56,811 nucleotides of DNA from Bacteroidales bacterium (lineage in GTDB: Bacteria; Bacteroidota; Bacteroidia; Bacteroidales; P3): contig JAGCVD010000027.1 of assembly GCA_017962545.1 (NCBI GenBank), positions 1 to 56,811 on the forward strand, written 5' to 3'. The position numbers were made by a program, and so were the translations under genes. Under the pieces are notes generated by a model. The model searched no databases. It was not told the origin of the DNA and saw only the letters and a list, made by a program, of their open reading frames with translations. This document shows, in pieces, positions 36,903 to 47,240 of the stretch. The stretch's first letter is position 1. Every line of letters starts with the position of its first letter.

Positions 36903-36976
36903 GGTCGTTTGGCCGAGGGGCTAGGCACAGGTCTGCAAAACCTGCTACTCCGGTTCAAATCCGGAAGCGACCTCCA
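36903..36976 (+). tRNA. tRNA-Cys (anticodon GCA)
   Basis: The sequence folds as a cloverleaf. The acceptor stem is GGTCGTT with AGCGACC (one G-U pair). The anticodon stem CAGGT/ACCTG holds the loop CTGCAAA with anticodon GCA. The T-arm CCGG-TTCAAAT-CCGG follows, discriminator base T, and an encoded CCA end (36974-36976). T at position 73 is the expected identity element for Cys. Confidence 0.95.
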
Positions 36977-36984
36977 AACAGCAG

Positions 36985-37014
36985 GAGACACCTTACGAGG
37001 TGTCTCTTTTTTTT
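36985..37014 (+). terminator. Intrinsic terminator of tRNA-Cys
   Basis: GAGACACCT (36985-36993) pairs perfectly with AGGTGTCTC (36998-37006) around TACG, a UNCG-class tetraloop, followed by eight T. Confidence 0.92.
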
Positions 37015-37033
37015 GCTCCCCGTGAAACTTTTT

Positions 37034-37064
37034 TTTGCCATGTCAAAAAAAAGTAGTACTTTTA
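37034..37064 (+). promoter_or_regulatory. Promoter of recJ-ettA
   Basis: TTTG (37034-37037), 19-base spacer, TACTTTTA (37057-37064). With the usual start distance the transcript would begin only about 7 bases before the recJ ATG, so the leader is very short. Confidence 0.6.
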
Positions 37065-37077
37065 CGCCCAGAAAAAT

Positions 37078-38928
37078 ATGAAAGAAAAACGTTGGATTTT
37101 AAGACAAGACTATGATTTAGAGACTGTTGAAAATCTTGCTGCATCGCTTGGCGTTGACCGAATCATTGCTGCCCTGCTGGTAGAGCGGGGTGTTACAACC
37201 TTTGAAGAGGCACGGCGTTTTTTCCGGCCTGGGTTGGATCAGATTCACGACCCTTTCATCATGAAGGGTATGAGACAGGCGATAGACCGCATCAATCAGG
37301 CGATAGCTGCAAGGCAGCGCATCATGGTCTATGGCGACTACGACGTCGATGGCACGTCGGCAGTCGCATTGGTCTACTCCTATCTCAAGGAGTTGGACGA
37401 CAATATCGATTTTTACATCCCCGACCGCGAGCGTGAAGGCTATGGTATCTCCTACCAAGGTATCGACTATGCCCGCGAGACTGGGGTGAAACTCATCATC
37501 GCGCTCGACTGTGGCATCAAGGCCCTGGAGCAGGTGGCTTATGCCTCGGAGCATGGCATCGACTTCATCATCGGCGACCATCACTTGCCGGGCGACGAGG
37601 TGCCCCGTGCGGTGGCCGTGCTCGACCCCAAGCAGGCCGACTGCCCCTATCCCTACAAGGAGCTCAGCGGCTGCGGTATAGGCTTCAAGATTGTGGAGGC
37701 CCATCTGGAGCAGCGCTTTGGCGTGCGCTTGTGCGACCTGCCTGAGCAGCTCGACGCCAACCGTCAGCGCCGTCAGGAGGAGCTGAAACTCCGTCTGTTG
37801 AAGTACCTCGACCTAGTGGCGGTGTCAATTGCCAGCGACATCGTGCCCATCATGGGCGAGAACCGTGTGCTGGCCTTCTTCGGCCTGAGGGTGCTCAACA
37901 CCAAGCCGCGTCCCGGTATCGAGGCTATCCTCAAGTACGGCCATGTGGATCGTCGGAAAGCCGATGTGTCCGACCAGGCCGACACCTCCGAGATGTCGGA
38001 CAAGAGCAAGGCGGGGTATTTCGAGAAGGAGCTCACAATCAGCGACCTGGTGTTCCTTGTCGGCCCCCGCATCAATGCTGCCGGCCGCATCCGCAGCGCT
38101 TTTGACAGCGTGCGGCTGATGCTCACCGAGGACCCCGCCGTAGCCCGTCAGCTGGCCGACGACATCAACACCTACAACATGGAGCGCAAGGACCTCGACA
38201 CTGCCGCCACCGAGGAGGCCAAGCGCCGAATCGACACCGACGCCTACTATCGCGACCGCCAGTCGCTGGTGCTCTACGACCCGTCGTGGCACCGCGGCGT
38301 GGTGGGCATCGTGGCCAGCCGCATCGTCGAGGCCTACAACAAGCCCACCATCGTCTTCACCGAGGGCAGCGACGGACTCATCACCGGCTCGGCACGCTCA
38401 CTCAAGGAGTTCGACGTCCACGAGGCTCTGGAGAAATGCGCCGACCTGTTGGAGCACTTCGGCGGCCACAAGAGTGCTGCAGGCGTAAGCCTGCGCAAGG
38501 AGAATATGCGCGCTTTCCTCGACCGCTTCGAGAGCCTTGTGCGCGAAGGACTGGGCTCCGAGGAAGTGGTGCCCGAGGTGGAGGTCGACGCCGAGATAGG
38601 CTTCTCGCAGATTACCCCCAAGTTCCTCCGCATCCTCAAACAATTCGCTCCCTTCGGTCCCGACAACAACGTGCCCGTCTTCGTCAGTCGCGAACTGGTC
38701 GACACGGGCAGCGCCCGTATCGTGGGTACCAACCACCTTAAGTTCAACGCCATCCCTATCGCTGAGCGTACAGCCCCCTATCCCGCCATCGCCTTCCAGC
38801 AGGGCGAGGCACTGGCGGGCATGCGTCGAGGCGAACGCTTCGACCTCTGCTACCAACTCGAGGAGAACTACTGGCGCGGAAAGACCGAGATACAGCTCAA
38901 CGTCAAGGACATCAAGTTTGTAGAATAG
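37078..38928 (+). CDS. recJ: Single-stranded-DNA-specific 5'-3' exonuclease RecJ
   Basis: RecJ degrades single-stranded DNA in recombination and repair. The 616 residues carry the DHH-phosphoesterase motifs GDYDVDGTS (86-94), ALDCGIK, and GDHHLPG with D167-H168-H169. A helical insertion, the DHHA1 motif region (LVFLVGPRINAAGRIRS, FGGHKSAAGVSL), and a C-terminal OB-like domain follow. It is 3 bases upstream of ettA. Confidence 0.96.
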   Translation: MKEKRWILRQDYDLETVENLAASLGVDRIIAALLVERGVTTFEEARRFFRPGLDQIHDPFIMKGMRQAIDRINQAIAARQRIMVYGDYDVDGTSAVALVYSYLKELDDNIDFYIPDREREGYGISYQGIDYARETGVKLIIALDCGIKALEQVAYASEHGIDFIIGDHHLPGDEVPRAVAVLDPKQADCPYPYKELSGCGIGFKIVEAHLEQRFGVRLCDLPEQLDANRQRRQEELKLRLLKYLDLVAVSIASDIVPIMGENRVLAFFGLRVLNTKPRPGIEAILKYGHVDRRKADVSDQADTSEMSDKSKAGYFEKELTISDLVFLVGPRINAAGRIRSAFDSVRLMLTEDPAVARQLADDINTYNMERKDLDTAATEEAKRRIDTDAYYRDRQSLVLYDPSWHRGVVGIVASRIVEAYNKPTIVFTEGSDGLITGSARSLKEFDVHEALEKCADLLEHFGGHKSAAGVSLRKENMRAFLDRFESLVREGLGSEEVVPEVEVDAEIGFSQITPKFLRILKQFAPFGPDNNVPVFVSRELVDTGSARIVGTNHLKFNAIPIAERTAPYPAIAFQQGEALAGMRRGERFDLCYQLEENYWRGKTEIQLNVKDIKFVE

Positions 38929-38931
38929 TAT

Positions 38932-40599
<1,668 letters not shown>

Positions 40600-40654
40600 C
40601 GGAGAGGGGAATACTATCAGGAAGGCAATCCTTCCGCCATGTAAAGTATAGCAT

Positions 40655-41488
40655 ATGCCATTGTTGAGTTTATACCGCGCCCCGAAGCCCAAAGTGGATG
40701 GAAAACAGCCCTTTATAAAGCAGGTGCTGATGATTATCCTGAGTACCACTATCTCGCTGATACTCACGCTGACCGCTATCTCACTCGTAGAACAGCACCA
40801 CCGGAAGAAGGACCGCCGCATGTCGGCCATGATGGTGATGAGCAACATCGAGAGCTTTGCCCGCACACTCGAAAATCGGTCGAATGCGCTGGCCCGCGCC
40901 GACTCGGTGGGCACATGGCTGCTGGCACAACCTCTTGGACGCTTCGACACAATGCCAGAGGAGGTCTTGAACGAGATGATAGAAGAGTCGCTCAAACTGC
41001 AGTTCGTCAGTCACGACCATACTGCCGAAAACATCTTCTCCAACAACATCGAGACCTGGAAAAACATGGGTAACTTCGAGTTTATCGACAAGGTTGGGCA
41101 GTGCTTCTCGTCGATAAACACTGTGGAGGAATATTGGAACGGTTGGGTCAACGATGTGGAGTCCGTGAAGAAGGAGATTACCAGCCACCCCAGCGATTAT
41201 GTCGGTGCCCACAAGGGCAGCAAATTCATGCATAATGACGAACTACGCAACCGTATAGGACGCGTGCACAACTGGCGGGGATGGATGAAATACGTGGCCG
41301 CCACGCTGCGCTACCACAACAGGGAGAACTTGCGTGCCATCGGCATTACGGAAGAGGCACTGATGGATTTCACCGACGAGCGGACCAGAGAGGTGAAGAA
41401 CCCAGAACCGGTGCCGGATGCCAACGATTATTACATGCCCCAACTGAGTCTCGACAGCCTTGTTACCCTGCCGCCATCATTGAAATAA
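40655..41488 (+). CDS. Hypothetical single-pass membrane protein
   Basis: I do not recognise this 277-residue protein. One membrane helix is seen at about residues 23-46 (QVLMIILSTTISLILTLTAI), with a short cytoplasmic N-terminus and a ~230-residue, mostly helical C-terminal part outside (or in the periplasm). There is no catalytic motif. It follows ettA after 55 bases that hold only a short hairpin (GGAAGG/CCTTCC at 40620-40635) without a T-tract, so it may share the recJ-ettA transcript. Confidence 0.65.
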   Translation: MPLLSLYRAPKPKVDGKQPFIKQVLMIILSTTISLILTLTAISLVEQHHRKKDRRMSAMMVMSNIESFARTLENRSNALARADSVGTWLLAQPLGRFDTMPEEVLNEMIEESLKLQFVSHDHTAENIFSNNIETWKNMGNFEFIDKVGQCFSSINTVEEYWNGWVNDVESVKKEITSHPSDYVGAHKGSKFMHNDELRNRIGRVHNWRGWMKYVAATLRYHNRENLRAIGITEEALMDFTDERTREVKNPEPVPDANDYYMPQLSLDSLVTLPPSLK

Positions 41489-41525
41489 TAAAGTATAACA
41501 AATTAACCTTTTAAACATTAGTAAT

Positions 41526-42038
41526 ATGAAAGCAACAAAAATTATGATGTTCGTGGCTGCCGCCGCGATGCTCTTTGCCTCCTGTGGCAAGGACGAGTTA
41601 GACCTCGAGAACAACCAGCTCCGTTACGACGGCACGGTCTATAACATGACTAGCAGTGCATCTACCGACGCCCAGAGTTCCTATGTGTCGTTCGGCGCTG
41701 TGGGCAGGGAAGTTCTCTTCTCCCTGAACGGGCAGTTCGAGGATGCCGCCTTTAACCGCACCTTCAACCTCGCCGTCGCTGCCGAGGATGTGCACTATTA
41801 CATTGACTTCTTCAGTGAGGCGCTGACGCTCAACTTCTCCTATGACAACAATCGTGGTACGTTCCACGGTGGTATGGAAGGTGTGCAGGAAGGCGAATCC
41901 ATCTTCACCGAAGGCTCCTGCTCCATTACCTATGACAACAACGGACTCGAAGTTACCCTTGACGGGACCCTCAAGAACGGCAAGGAACTGGCCTTCAAGG
42001 TCTTTGTCCCCAAGGATGAGATTCGGAGTATGAATTAA
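41526..42038 (+). CDS. Small lipoprotein, paralogue A
   Basis: 170 residues. The signal is MKATKIMMFVAAAAMLFASC with the lipid Cys at position 20. The mature part is beta-rich (LRYDGTVYNMTS, SYVSFGAVGREVLFSLNG) and ends in VTLDGTLKNGKELAFKVF. Its signal-peptide DNA is almost the same as in the next gene, while the mature middle has diverged; the NxLxYDGTxY start and the NGKEL end of the mature part are shared. Function unknown; the pair is a tandem duplication. Confidence 0.7.
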   Translation: MKATKIMMFVAAAAMLFASCGKDELDLENNQLRYDGTVYNMTSSASTDAQSSYVSFGAVGREVLFSLNGQFEDAAFNRTFNLAVAAEDVHYYIDFFSEALTLNFSYDNNRGTFHGGMEGVQEGESIFTEGSCSITYDNNGLEVTLDGTLKNGKELAFKVFVPKDEIRSMN

Positions 42039-42054
42039 AAAGGAGGGAACTGCT

Positions 42055-42597
42055 ATGAAGACAATCAGAATCATGATGTTCGTGGCTGCTGCCGCGATGC
42101 TCTTTGCCGCTTGCGGTAAAGACAATGTCGAAGATTTGGCCGACAATACGTTAATCTACGATGGTACAACCTACCGTTTGGATCAGTCGCAAATGGAGAT
42201 CAACTACTTCCATCCCGGCCTCACCCTGGTTACGGCAATGTCGGTGGAACAGCAGGATGGAAACGCTGCCATCACCGTTGATCACTTCCATATTAGGGGC
42301 GATGAGTGGAACAAAACCCGTGACCTTGCTAATCTGAACGATGGTGAGAGTTACGAGTTGAACTTCATTGGCGCTGTGCTCACCTGTTCTGCTTTTGTCC
42401 AAAAGGAAGGTGGCAGAACTGACTGCGGCGGACAACTGAATGGTACCGATTACGAAGGCACACCGATTGTCACGGAGGGAACCCTTCGTGTGGAGGGCAA
42501 TAACGACGGTACACCCATCACAGTGCTGCTCGACTGCAAGTTAATCAATGGCAAAGAGTTGAAGATGAAACTTGTAACCCTGCAGTATCCTCTTTGA
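42055..42597 (+). CDS. Small lipoprotein, paralogue B
   Basis: 180 residues. Signal MKTIRIMMFVAAAAMLFAAC, then GKDN. Shares LIYDGTTYRL near the start and VLLDCKLINGKELKMKL near the end with paralogue A 16 bases upstream, but the centre differs (including two Cys in the mature part). Both genes are probably one transcript closed by the hairpin at 42619-42655. Function unknown. Confidence 0.7.
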   Translation: MKTIRIMMFVAAAAMLFAACGKDNVEDLADNTLIYDGTTYRLDQSQMEINYFHPGLTLVTAMSVEQQDGNAAITVDHFHIRGDEWNKTRDLANLNDGESYELNFIGAVLTCSAFVQKEGGRTDCGGQLNGTDYEGTPIVTEGTLRVEGNNDGTPITVLLDCKLINGKELKMKLVTLQYPL

Positions 42598-42618
42598 GGT
42601 TACGTTGGTGAAAATGAC

Positions 42619-42655
42619 AGGAGCTCTTCCTCGTCGGGAGGAGCTCCTCTTTTTA
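42619..42655 (+). terminator. Intrinsic terminator after the lipoprotein pair
   Basis: AGGAGCTC (42619-42626) pairs with GAGCTCCT (42641-42648); inner TTCCT/GGGAG pairs lengthen the stem. CTTTTTATT follows. Confidence 0.85.
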
Positions 42656-42669
42656 TTGTGTATTAGACG

Positions 42670-43203
42670 TTATTTGTTTCGGAAAAACTCCCAGGTGTCG
42701 CTGTGGCCGTCGCGGTAGGTGAAGCTCCACTGCATCTTGTCGGTCGTCAGCGTGTCGAGGTGGAACTTGTATTGGTAGTCGATGCTGCCGCTGACCACTT
42801 TGATAATCTCCTGCGACAAATCAGGAAGGGAAGATGTCTCCAACCCTCTGTCATCAACCAGTTTTTCCATGCGGAAGCGCTCCTTGATGCCTGCGAAAAA
42901 CAAAGTGTCGCCCTCGAGGCTCCAGCGGCTGGGGCTGACGTAATTGAACACATACAGGTCCGTATCACCATTTTGGCGCGTCACAAAATACACCTGCTGT
43001 GCCGAGTCGAGGGCGCTGCCGTCAGCGTAGAAGTCCATCGTGCCGGTCTCACTCACGTCGAAGTGGTTGCCATTGAAGTCATAGTTGAACGCATGCTCAT
43101 AGATGTAGTGACCCTCCACCTGCGGCTCCGCCTGTTTCGTGCTGCAGGAGGCCAGCAATGCTGTCGCCGCAACGCATAGTAAATATCTTGTAATGTTTTT
43201 CAT
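42670..43203 (-). CDS. Hypothetical lipoprotein, lipocalin-like
   Basis: 177 residues with a lipoprotein signal (LLCVAATALLASC, lipid Cys20). The mature part has the strand pattern of a small beta-barrel (GHYIYEHAFNYDFNGNHFDV, GTMDFYADGSALD, RWSLEGDTLFFAG, MQWSFTYRDG). This resembles lipocalin-like lipoproteins. It sits 23 bases downstream of the C10 peptidase gene. In C10 peptidase loci of Bacteroides, small adjacent lipoproteins can act as peptidase inhibitors (known for Spi-like partners). That role is possible here but only by position. Confidence 0.65.
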   Translation of the reverse strand: MKNITRYLLCVAATALLASCSTKQAEPQVEGHYIYEHAFNYDFNGNHFDVSETGTMDFYADGSALDSAQQVYFVTRQNGDTDLYVFNYVSPSRWSLEGDTLFFAGIKERFRMEKLVDDRGLETSSLPDLSQEIIKVVSGSIDYQYKFHLDTLTTDKMQWSFTYRDGHSDTWEFFRNK

Positions 43204-43226
43204 AATGTACTGTATTTATATTATTA

Positions 43227-45314
43227 TTATTTGAATACAACAATCTTCTTTGCCGGCTGTTCGCCAATTTTGACCAGATAGATGCCGGGTGCAGGAAGGT
43301 GGATAGTGAAGGTCGACTGGCGCGAGGTGGCCAGCTGGCGTCCCATGATGTCGTAGAGCCTCACCGTTTCGCCATCGTGATTGTACACTGTGATGTCGAG
43401 GCCGGATATTTCAATTTTCAATTTTGAATTTTCAATTTCCTCGATGCCGACAGGTACGGTGGCGGAAGTGATGCAGCGGATAAGCCAAGCTATATCGGGT
43501 CTGCAAAATGAGTAGGGTGGCTCGTATTCGTTCAGGTGCCCCCACGTGGTGCCATTGTCGTCGGAGAACCAGTTGGCGTCGGGAACATTGACCCCTTTGG
43601 CTCCAAAGATGAGGTCATCGTCCAGCGGCTGTATGACGACCCACAGGTTGCTGTCGGGAGGGAGCGCTATGGCCGAGTCGAGGACAATGCGATGCCAGTC
43701 AAATGTCATTTCGGTGCCTTGATATTGCTGTGTGTGGACGAGGACTCCGGGAGCGTCGTTGCCGCCGAGGTGAATATTGACGGCAACGGGATGGTTGTGC
43801 ATATAGTTGTCGACGGCAGTGAGATAGTTGTGCTCCTGCAGATATTCGGCGGGAATCTTGATGCCTATGCGGTTGGTGGCAGGCATGGAATAGAGCCCTT
43901 TGTTTTGCACATCAGCGCCGGTGTACGAAAGGGTGTCGTTCTCCTCACGGAGCGCACCTAGGAAGATGGCCTCCAAACTTACGTCGTGGGCCAGCATCTG
44001 ATAGGGATTAACTATGGCGCCGTTGCTCCAGCACAGGAAACGGTTGCCTTCGGCGGGTGTGGCGATGAGGGTGACGGTATCGCGGTAGGGATAGACGCCG
44101 CCTCCGGTGACGCTGCCCCTGCTCGTGTCGGAACTGGCCACAGTCACCGTACAGGCGACGCCGCTGCCATAGAGCGTGTCGGGTTCGATGCCCCAAATGG
44201 CAGTCTGATGTAAGTTGAAGGAATAGTTGACATCTATGGACACATTGCCAAGGCTGAAGAAACCGTTGTCTTCCCCGTCATAGCCCCAGTTGAAGCTGAA
44301 GAAACCGTTGGTGTCGTAGCCGTCGCATACGAACTCATGTCCGCCTGCGGGGCCGGAACCGCCATAGATGATCGGTCGACGATGGTCTATCTCATCCTTC
44401 AAAAGGGAGGCCCATTCCGTCTGGGTGAAGTTCTCTCTTACCGCGCCAGTCAGTGCAGGACTGTATTTGAAGAAGGTGCGCAGGGCGTTTTCGGCACAGG
44501 GGGTATGGAGGTCATAGTCTTCATACATGATGTCGTAGGCACCGCTACCATTCTGGCTCAGCGTACCATACATCATGTCCACCGCCACTCCGCAATGGTA
44601 GAGCAGGGTGGCTACGGCCATTGTTGCGGTGCTGTCGCTTACGGCGGTAAGGCTGGTGGGCATGTGGCTCCAGTCGTAGGTGGTGGCACCGAAGTCGGCA
44701 CTCTGTACACCATAGTTTGGGCAGGTATAGCTGTGGGAGCCCACGCCCATGTCGGGCCACTGCCAGTAGTGCATCACCTGCCCCATGGCGGTGGCCACGC
44801 AGCCGGTAAGGGTCTTTTCGCCGTTGGCATTCTCAGGGCACAGCTCGTTGTAGTAGGGGCACTGCCCCCAAGTTGCATCTATTAGTGGTCCCACGGCGGT
44901 CTCGTACACCGCTTTGGGAGCCGTGCCTGCCAGCAGCAGCGACCATTGCGGATGCTCGCGCGCCGACTCGTCGGCCTCGACCGCCTGAATCTGTGCATCG
45001 TAGCTCTCGAGCCAATATACAAACGCAGCGTTCAATTCCCCGTCCGGTCGTAGTGAATTCTCGTTCAGCGAATACCCCAGCACGGGTTGCACGCGGCTGT
45101 CGGCACTGGTCAGCACAAAGCCACCGTTGTTGATGGCGAAGAGGAACATGGTTTCCCATTGCAGCGGCATCGCGTGGAGCGTGCTTTCGTCGATGTGGAG
45201 GAACGTGGCGGCAGCTTGTCGTGCTGTCTGAGGAGTGACGGGCTTGGCCTCTGCCATCGTGGAGAAGGCCATCACCATTGCAAAGATAGCAAAGAGTGTA
45301 AGGGGTCGTTTCAT
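43227..45314 (-). CDS. C10 family cysteine peptidase (streptopain-like) with T9SS type A sorting domain
   Basis: 695 residues. Signal peptide 1-23. The prodomain (~24-135) holds the FAINNGGFVLTSADSRVQPV motif of SpeB-like propeptides. The peptidase domain has catalytic Cys172 in LTGCVATAMGQVMHYWQWP, catalytic His326 in GGHEFVCDGYD, and FFSFNWGYDGEDNGFFSL. An InlB-like repeat (GSVTGGGVYPYRDTVTLIAT) and a beta domain follow. The por-type C-terminal domain (VRLYDIMGRQLATSRQS, then a KKIVVFK end) directs T9SS export. It is thus a secreted, self-activating protease. The DNA for ENSKLKIE (43410-43438) is a repeat insertion. Confidence 0.93.
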   Translation of the reverse strand: MKRPLTLFAIFAMVMAFSTMAEAKPVTPQTARQAAATFLHIDESTLHAMPLQWETMFLFAINNGGFVLTSADSRVQPVLGYSLNENSLRPDGELNAAFVYWLESYDAQIQAVEADESAREHPQWSLLLAGTAPKAVYETAVGPLIDATWGQCPYYNELCPENANGEKTLTGCVATAMGQVMHYWQWPDMGVGSHSYTCPNYGVQSADFGATTYDWSHMPTSLTAVSDSTATMAVATLLYHCGVAVDMMYGTLSQNGSGAYDIMYEDYDLHTPCAENALRTFFKYSPALTGAVRENFTQTEWASLLKDEIDHRRPIIYGGSGPAGGHEFVCDGYDTNGFFSFNWGYDGEDNGFFSLGNVSIDVNYSFNLHQTAIWGIEPDTLYGSGVACTVTVASSDTSRGSVTGGGVYPYRDTVTLIATPAEGNRFLCWSNGAIVNPYQMLAHDVSLEAIFLGALREENDTLSYTGADVQNKGLYSMPATNRIGIKIPAEYLQEHNYLTAVDNYMHNHPVAVNIHLGGNDAPGVLVHTQQYQGTEMTFDWHRIVLDSAIALPPDSNLWVVIQPLDDDLIFGAKGVNVPDANWFSDDNGTTWGHLNEYEPPYSFCRPDIAWLIRCITSATVPVGIEEIENSKLKIEISGLDITVYNHDGETVRLYDIMGRQLATSRQSTFTIHLPAPGIYLVKIGEQPAKKIVVFK
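43410..43438. repeat. TTCAATTT tandem/inverted repeat inside the C10 peptidase gene
   Basis: TTCAATTTTCAATTTTGAA-type units of 7-8 bp in the linker before the sorting domain. The frame is kept. Confidence 0.6.
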
Positions 45315-45364
45315 CGTTATGATGCTTTCTGTTTTTTCTATACAAACGAACGAAATGTAATATT

Positions 45365-45385
45365 ATTGTGGGCACACGAATACAA
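45365..45385. promoter_or_regulatory. Motif shared with the sigma-factor upstream region
   Basis: The 21 bases here, beginning ATTGTGGGCACACGA, match 18 of 21 positions at 56218-56238. Here they lie between the divergent C10 peptidase and 45433 genes; there they lie in front of the ECF sigma gene. They could be a regulator site. Confidence 0.35.
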
Positions 45386-45432
45386 TAAGATACTAAATAT
45401 CTCGTTATCTTACAAATAATAACCCTCGTGAT

Positions 45433-46857
45433 ATGAAAAAAAGCATTGTTCTTTTCGTTTTGGGCCTTGTTTTCACGGTTCTCCGCGCCCAAGTCCCGAT
45501 GGACATACCCAATGGCAGCTTCGAGCAGTGGAGCGACCATCCCGGCTATAGTATTACAGTCTATTCTGTGCCCATAATGTCGGTGTACGAAGACTATTCC
45601 ACCCCAAGTATGTGGAATTACCCATCATATCCAGTAAACCAGCCTGTCTCTATGATGGGATTTAATGTCACCATCAACACGGATGTACCCCTCATCAAGG
45701 CCTCGCAGGAGACTGGCGTGGTGCCCGATGGCGACAAGGCGGTGAGACTGCAGACTTTCATGCTGGAAGATATTATCACTCCCACTGTGCTCTCCCTCGC
45801 CAGCGACTATTTCGACACCTCGCTCTCCCAACAGGTCATCCCTTCCGTCCTCTCTACTGGCACTGTCGACGTCGACGCATTCATTCCTCTCGTCACCAAC
45901 CTGATGTCGGGGTCGGGTGATATATTCTCCATGCTGCCCACGCTCCTCGCCATGGATGTCAACGACTACATCACGGGCGGTCTCGCTCTTGGAGACTTCC
46001 GTCCCGGGCGCCTCACGGGCAGCTATAAATACCACTCGGCTGTGGGTGGCGACAATGGCGGCGTGCTGTTGCTGGGTACACGCTACAACAGCTCCACCCA
46101 TCAGCGCAACATCGTGGGTGGCGGCGTGAACCTTGCTCTTGGCGACACCAGCCAGTATACTCCTTTCGAGACGGAATATATGTCTCTTGGTGGAGTTGAG
46201 CCCGACTCGCTCATCATCCTTCTCTTTTCCTCGGCCGGCAGCAACCGCCAGCAAGGGTCCTACCTCTGCATTGACAACTTGATGTTGTGGCCGGCGCCCG
46301 ACACCTGTGCCGACGTTACGGGAATTTCGGCGATGCCCGCTATCCACGAAGCGGTGCTCGGCTGGATTGTCTCCGACTCGGTCGACGGATTTGAGTATGA
46401 GTATGGAGCCGCCGGCTTTACTCTCGGCAACGGCACCGCCGCCGCTACCACCACCGCCACCGTCACCCTCAGTGCCCTCGATGCCAGCACCACATACGAC
46501 CTCTATGTCCGCACCCTCTGTTCGGACACCATCTACGGCGATTGGAGCAGCGTGCAGTTCACTACTCTCGACGACACCACCGTTATCGACACCACCAACG
46601 TCGCCATTCAAACAATCAAGCCTTTGAACCATCCGGCAATTACCGTCAGCCCCAACCCCGCCAGCGGCCAATGCTATGTGACCGTTTCTGGGAGCACGCC
46701 CACCCTGCTGAAGCTTTATACCCTTGATGGACGTTTGGTGCAATCCGTCACCGCCGACGCGTTCCCCATCGTGCTGAACCTACCTCAGCGAGGGGTCTTC
46801 CTCCTCCACGCAACCACCCCAACCGGCTCTGCAACCTACAAGATAGTCAGTCAGTAG
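45433..46857 (+). CDS. Exported protein with fibronectin-III-like domain and T9SS type A sorting domain
   Basis: 474 residues. Signal peptide 1-19 (VLGLVFTVLRAQ). The next ~270 residues (IPNGSFEQWSDHPGYS, then GDKAVRLQT, IDNLMLW at the end) form a jelly-roll carbohydrate-binding-like domain of the type seen in PCMD proteins. A Fn3-like domain follows (STTYDLYVRTLC, GDWSSVQFTT). The C-terminal ~75 residues (VSPNPASGQCYVTVSG, LKLYTLDGRLVQSVTA, QRGVFLLHAT) are a type A sorting domain. It is divergent from the C10 peptidase gene and probably lies on the cell surface. Confidence 0.82.
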   Translation: MKKSIVLFVLGLVFTVLRAQVPMDIPNGSFEQWSDHPGYSITVYSVPIMSVYEDYSTPSMWNYPSYPVNQPVSMMGFNVTINTDVPLIKASQETGVVPDGDKAVRLQTFMLEDIITPTVLSLASDYFDTSLSQQVIPSVLSTGTVDVDAFIPLVTNLMSGSGDIFSMLPTLLAMDVNDYITGGLALGDFRPGRLTGSYKYHSAVGGDNGGVLLLGTRYNSSTHQRNIVGGGVNLALGDTSQYTPFETEYMSLGGVEPDSLIILLFSSAGSNRQQGSYLCIDNLMLWPAPDTCADVTGISAMPAIHEAVLGWIVSDSVDGFEYEYGAAGFTLGNGTAAATTTATVTLSALDASTTYDLYVRTLCSDTIYGDWSSVQFTTLDDTTVIDTTNVAIQTIKPLNHPAITVSPNPASGQCYVTVSGSTPTLLKLYTLDGRLVQSVTADAFPIVLNLPQRGVFLLHATTPTGSATYKIVSQ

Positions 46858-46980
46858 GTGTGACATTTCCTGTTCTCCGTGTGCTCGGGTTTCGGCTCAC
46901 CTCCCGCTTTCGGTGAGAATTTGTGGATTGTAACCAGTTGTATTCCAGTGTTGTAAAAATATTTTATCGGGGAAGGGCTG

Positions 46981-47007
46981 TTTGTATGGAAAAAAGGTGT
47001 ATATTTG
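46981..47007 (+). promoter_or_regulatory. Promoter of the precursor peptide gene
   Basis: TATATTTG (47000-47007) matches the -7 consensus; TTTG at 46981-46984 lies 15 bases upstream, closer than usual. The predicted leader is about 65 bases. The intergenic 46858-46980 shows only a weak CTCACC/GGTGAG hairpin (46896-46917). Confidence 0.6.
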
Positions 47008-47080
47008 CAGTCGAAAAGCAAAACAAGGCGTAACCCGAAAAGCCTGCAATAGAGTAGGGACCATATAAACCTTATAAGCA

Positions 47081-47200
47081 ATGAACTCGCTTGATTTCAA
47101 GGTTGTTGCACAGGCTAAGGCCGAGAATGCAGTAAATGATTTCTGCAATTTCAGCCAGAATGGTCCTTGCGACATGTGCTGGGGCGACCTCAGCCTTTAA
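47081..47200 (+). CDS. Candidate RiPP precursor peptide, 39 residues, three Cys
   Basis: ATG at 47081 to TAA at 47198 encodes a 39-residue peptide. Residues 1-20 (beginning MNSLDFKVVAQ, Ala/Lys/Glu-rich, amphipathic) would be the leader. The C-terminal half contains C22, C30 and C33 in CNFSQNGPCDMCWGD, with D31, W34 and D36. It has its own promoter-like element and is followed at once by a strong terminator hairpin, then by a radical SAM peptide maturase. That is the usual layout of RiPP precursor genes (leader, Cys-rich core, high transcript level). There is no GG cleavage motif. A long alternative frame starting at 47136 for the maturase would hide this gene. The assignment is inferred from context; no homologue could be checked. 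Confidence 0.75.
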   Translation: MNSLDFKVVAQAKAENAVNDFCNFSQNGPCDMCWGDLSL

Positions 47201-47210
47201 TGGATTTGGG

Positions 47211-47240
47211 GAGCCGAGTCTTCTCGGCTCTCTTTTTTAT
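47211..47240 (+). terminator. Terminator/attenuator between precursor and maturase genes
   Basis: GAGCCGAG (47211-47218) pairs perfectly with CTCGGCTC (47223-47230) around TCTT; TCTTTTTTAT follows. Partial read-through would give much precursor mRNA and little enzyme mRNA. Confidence 0.9.
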
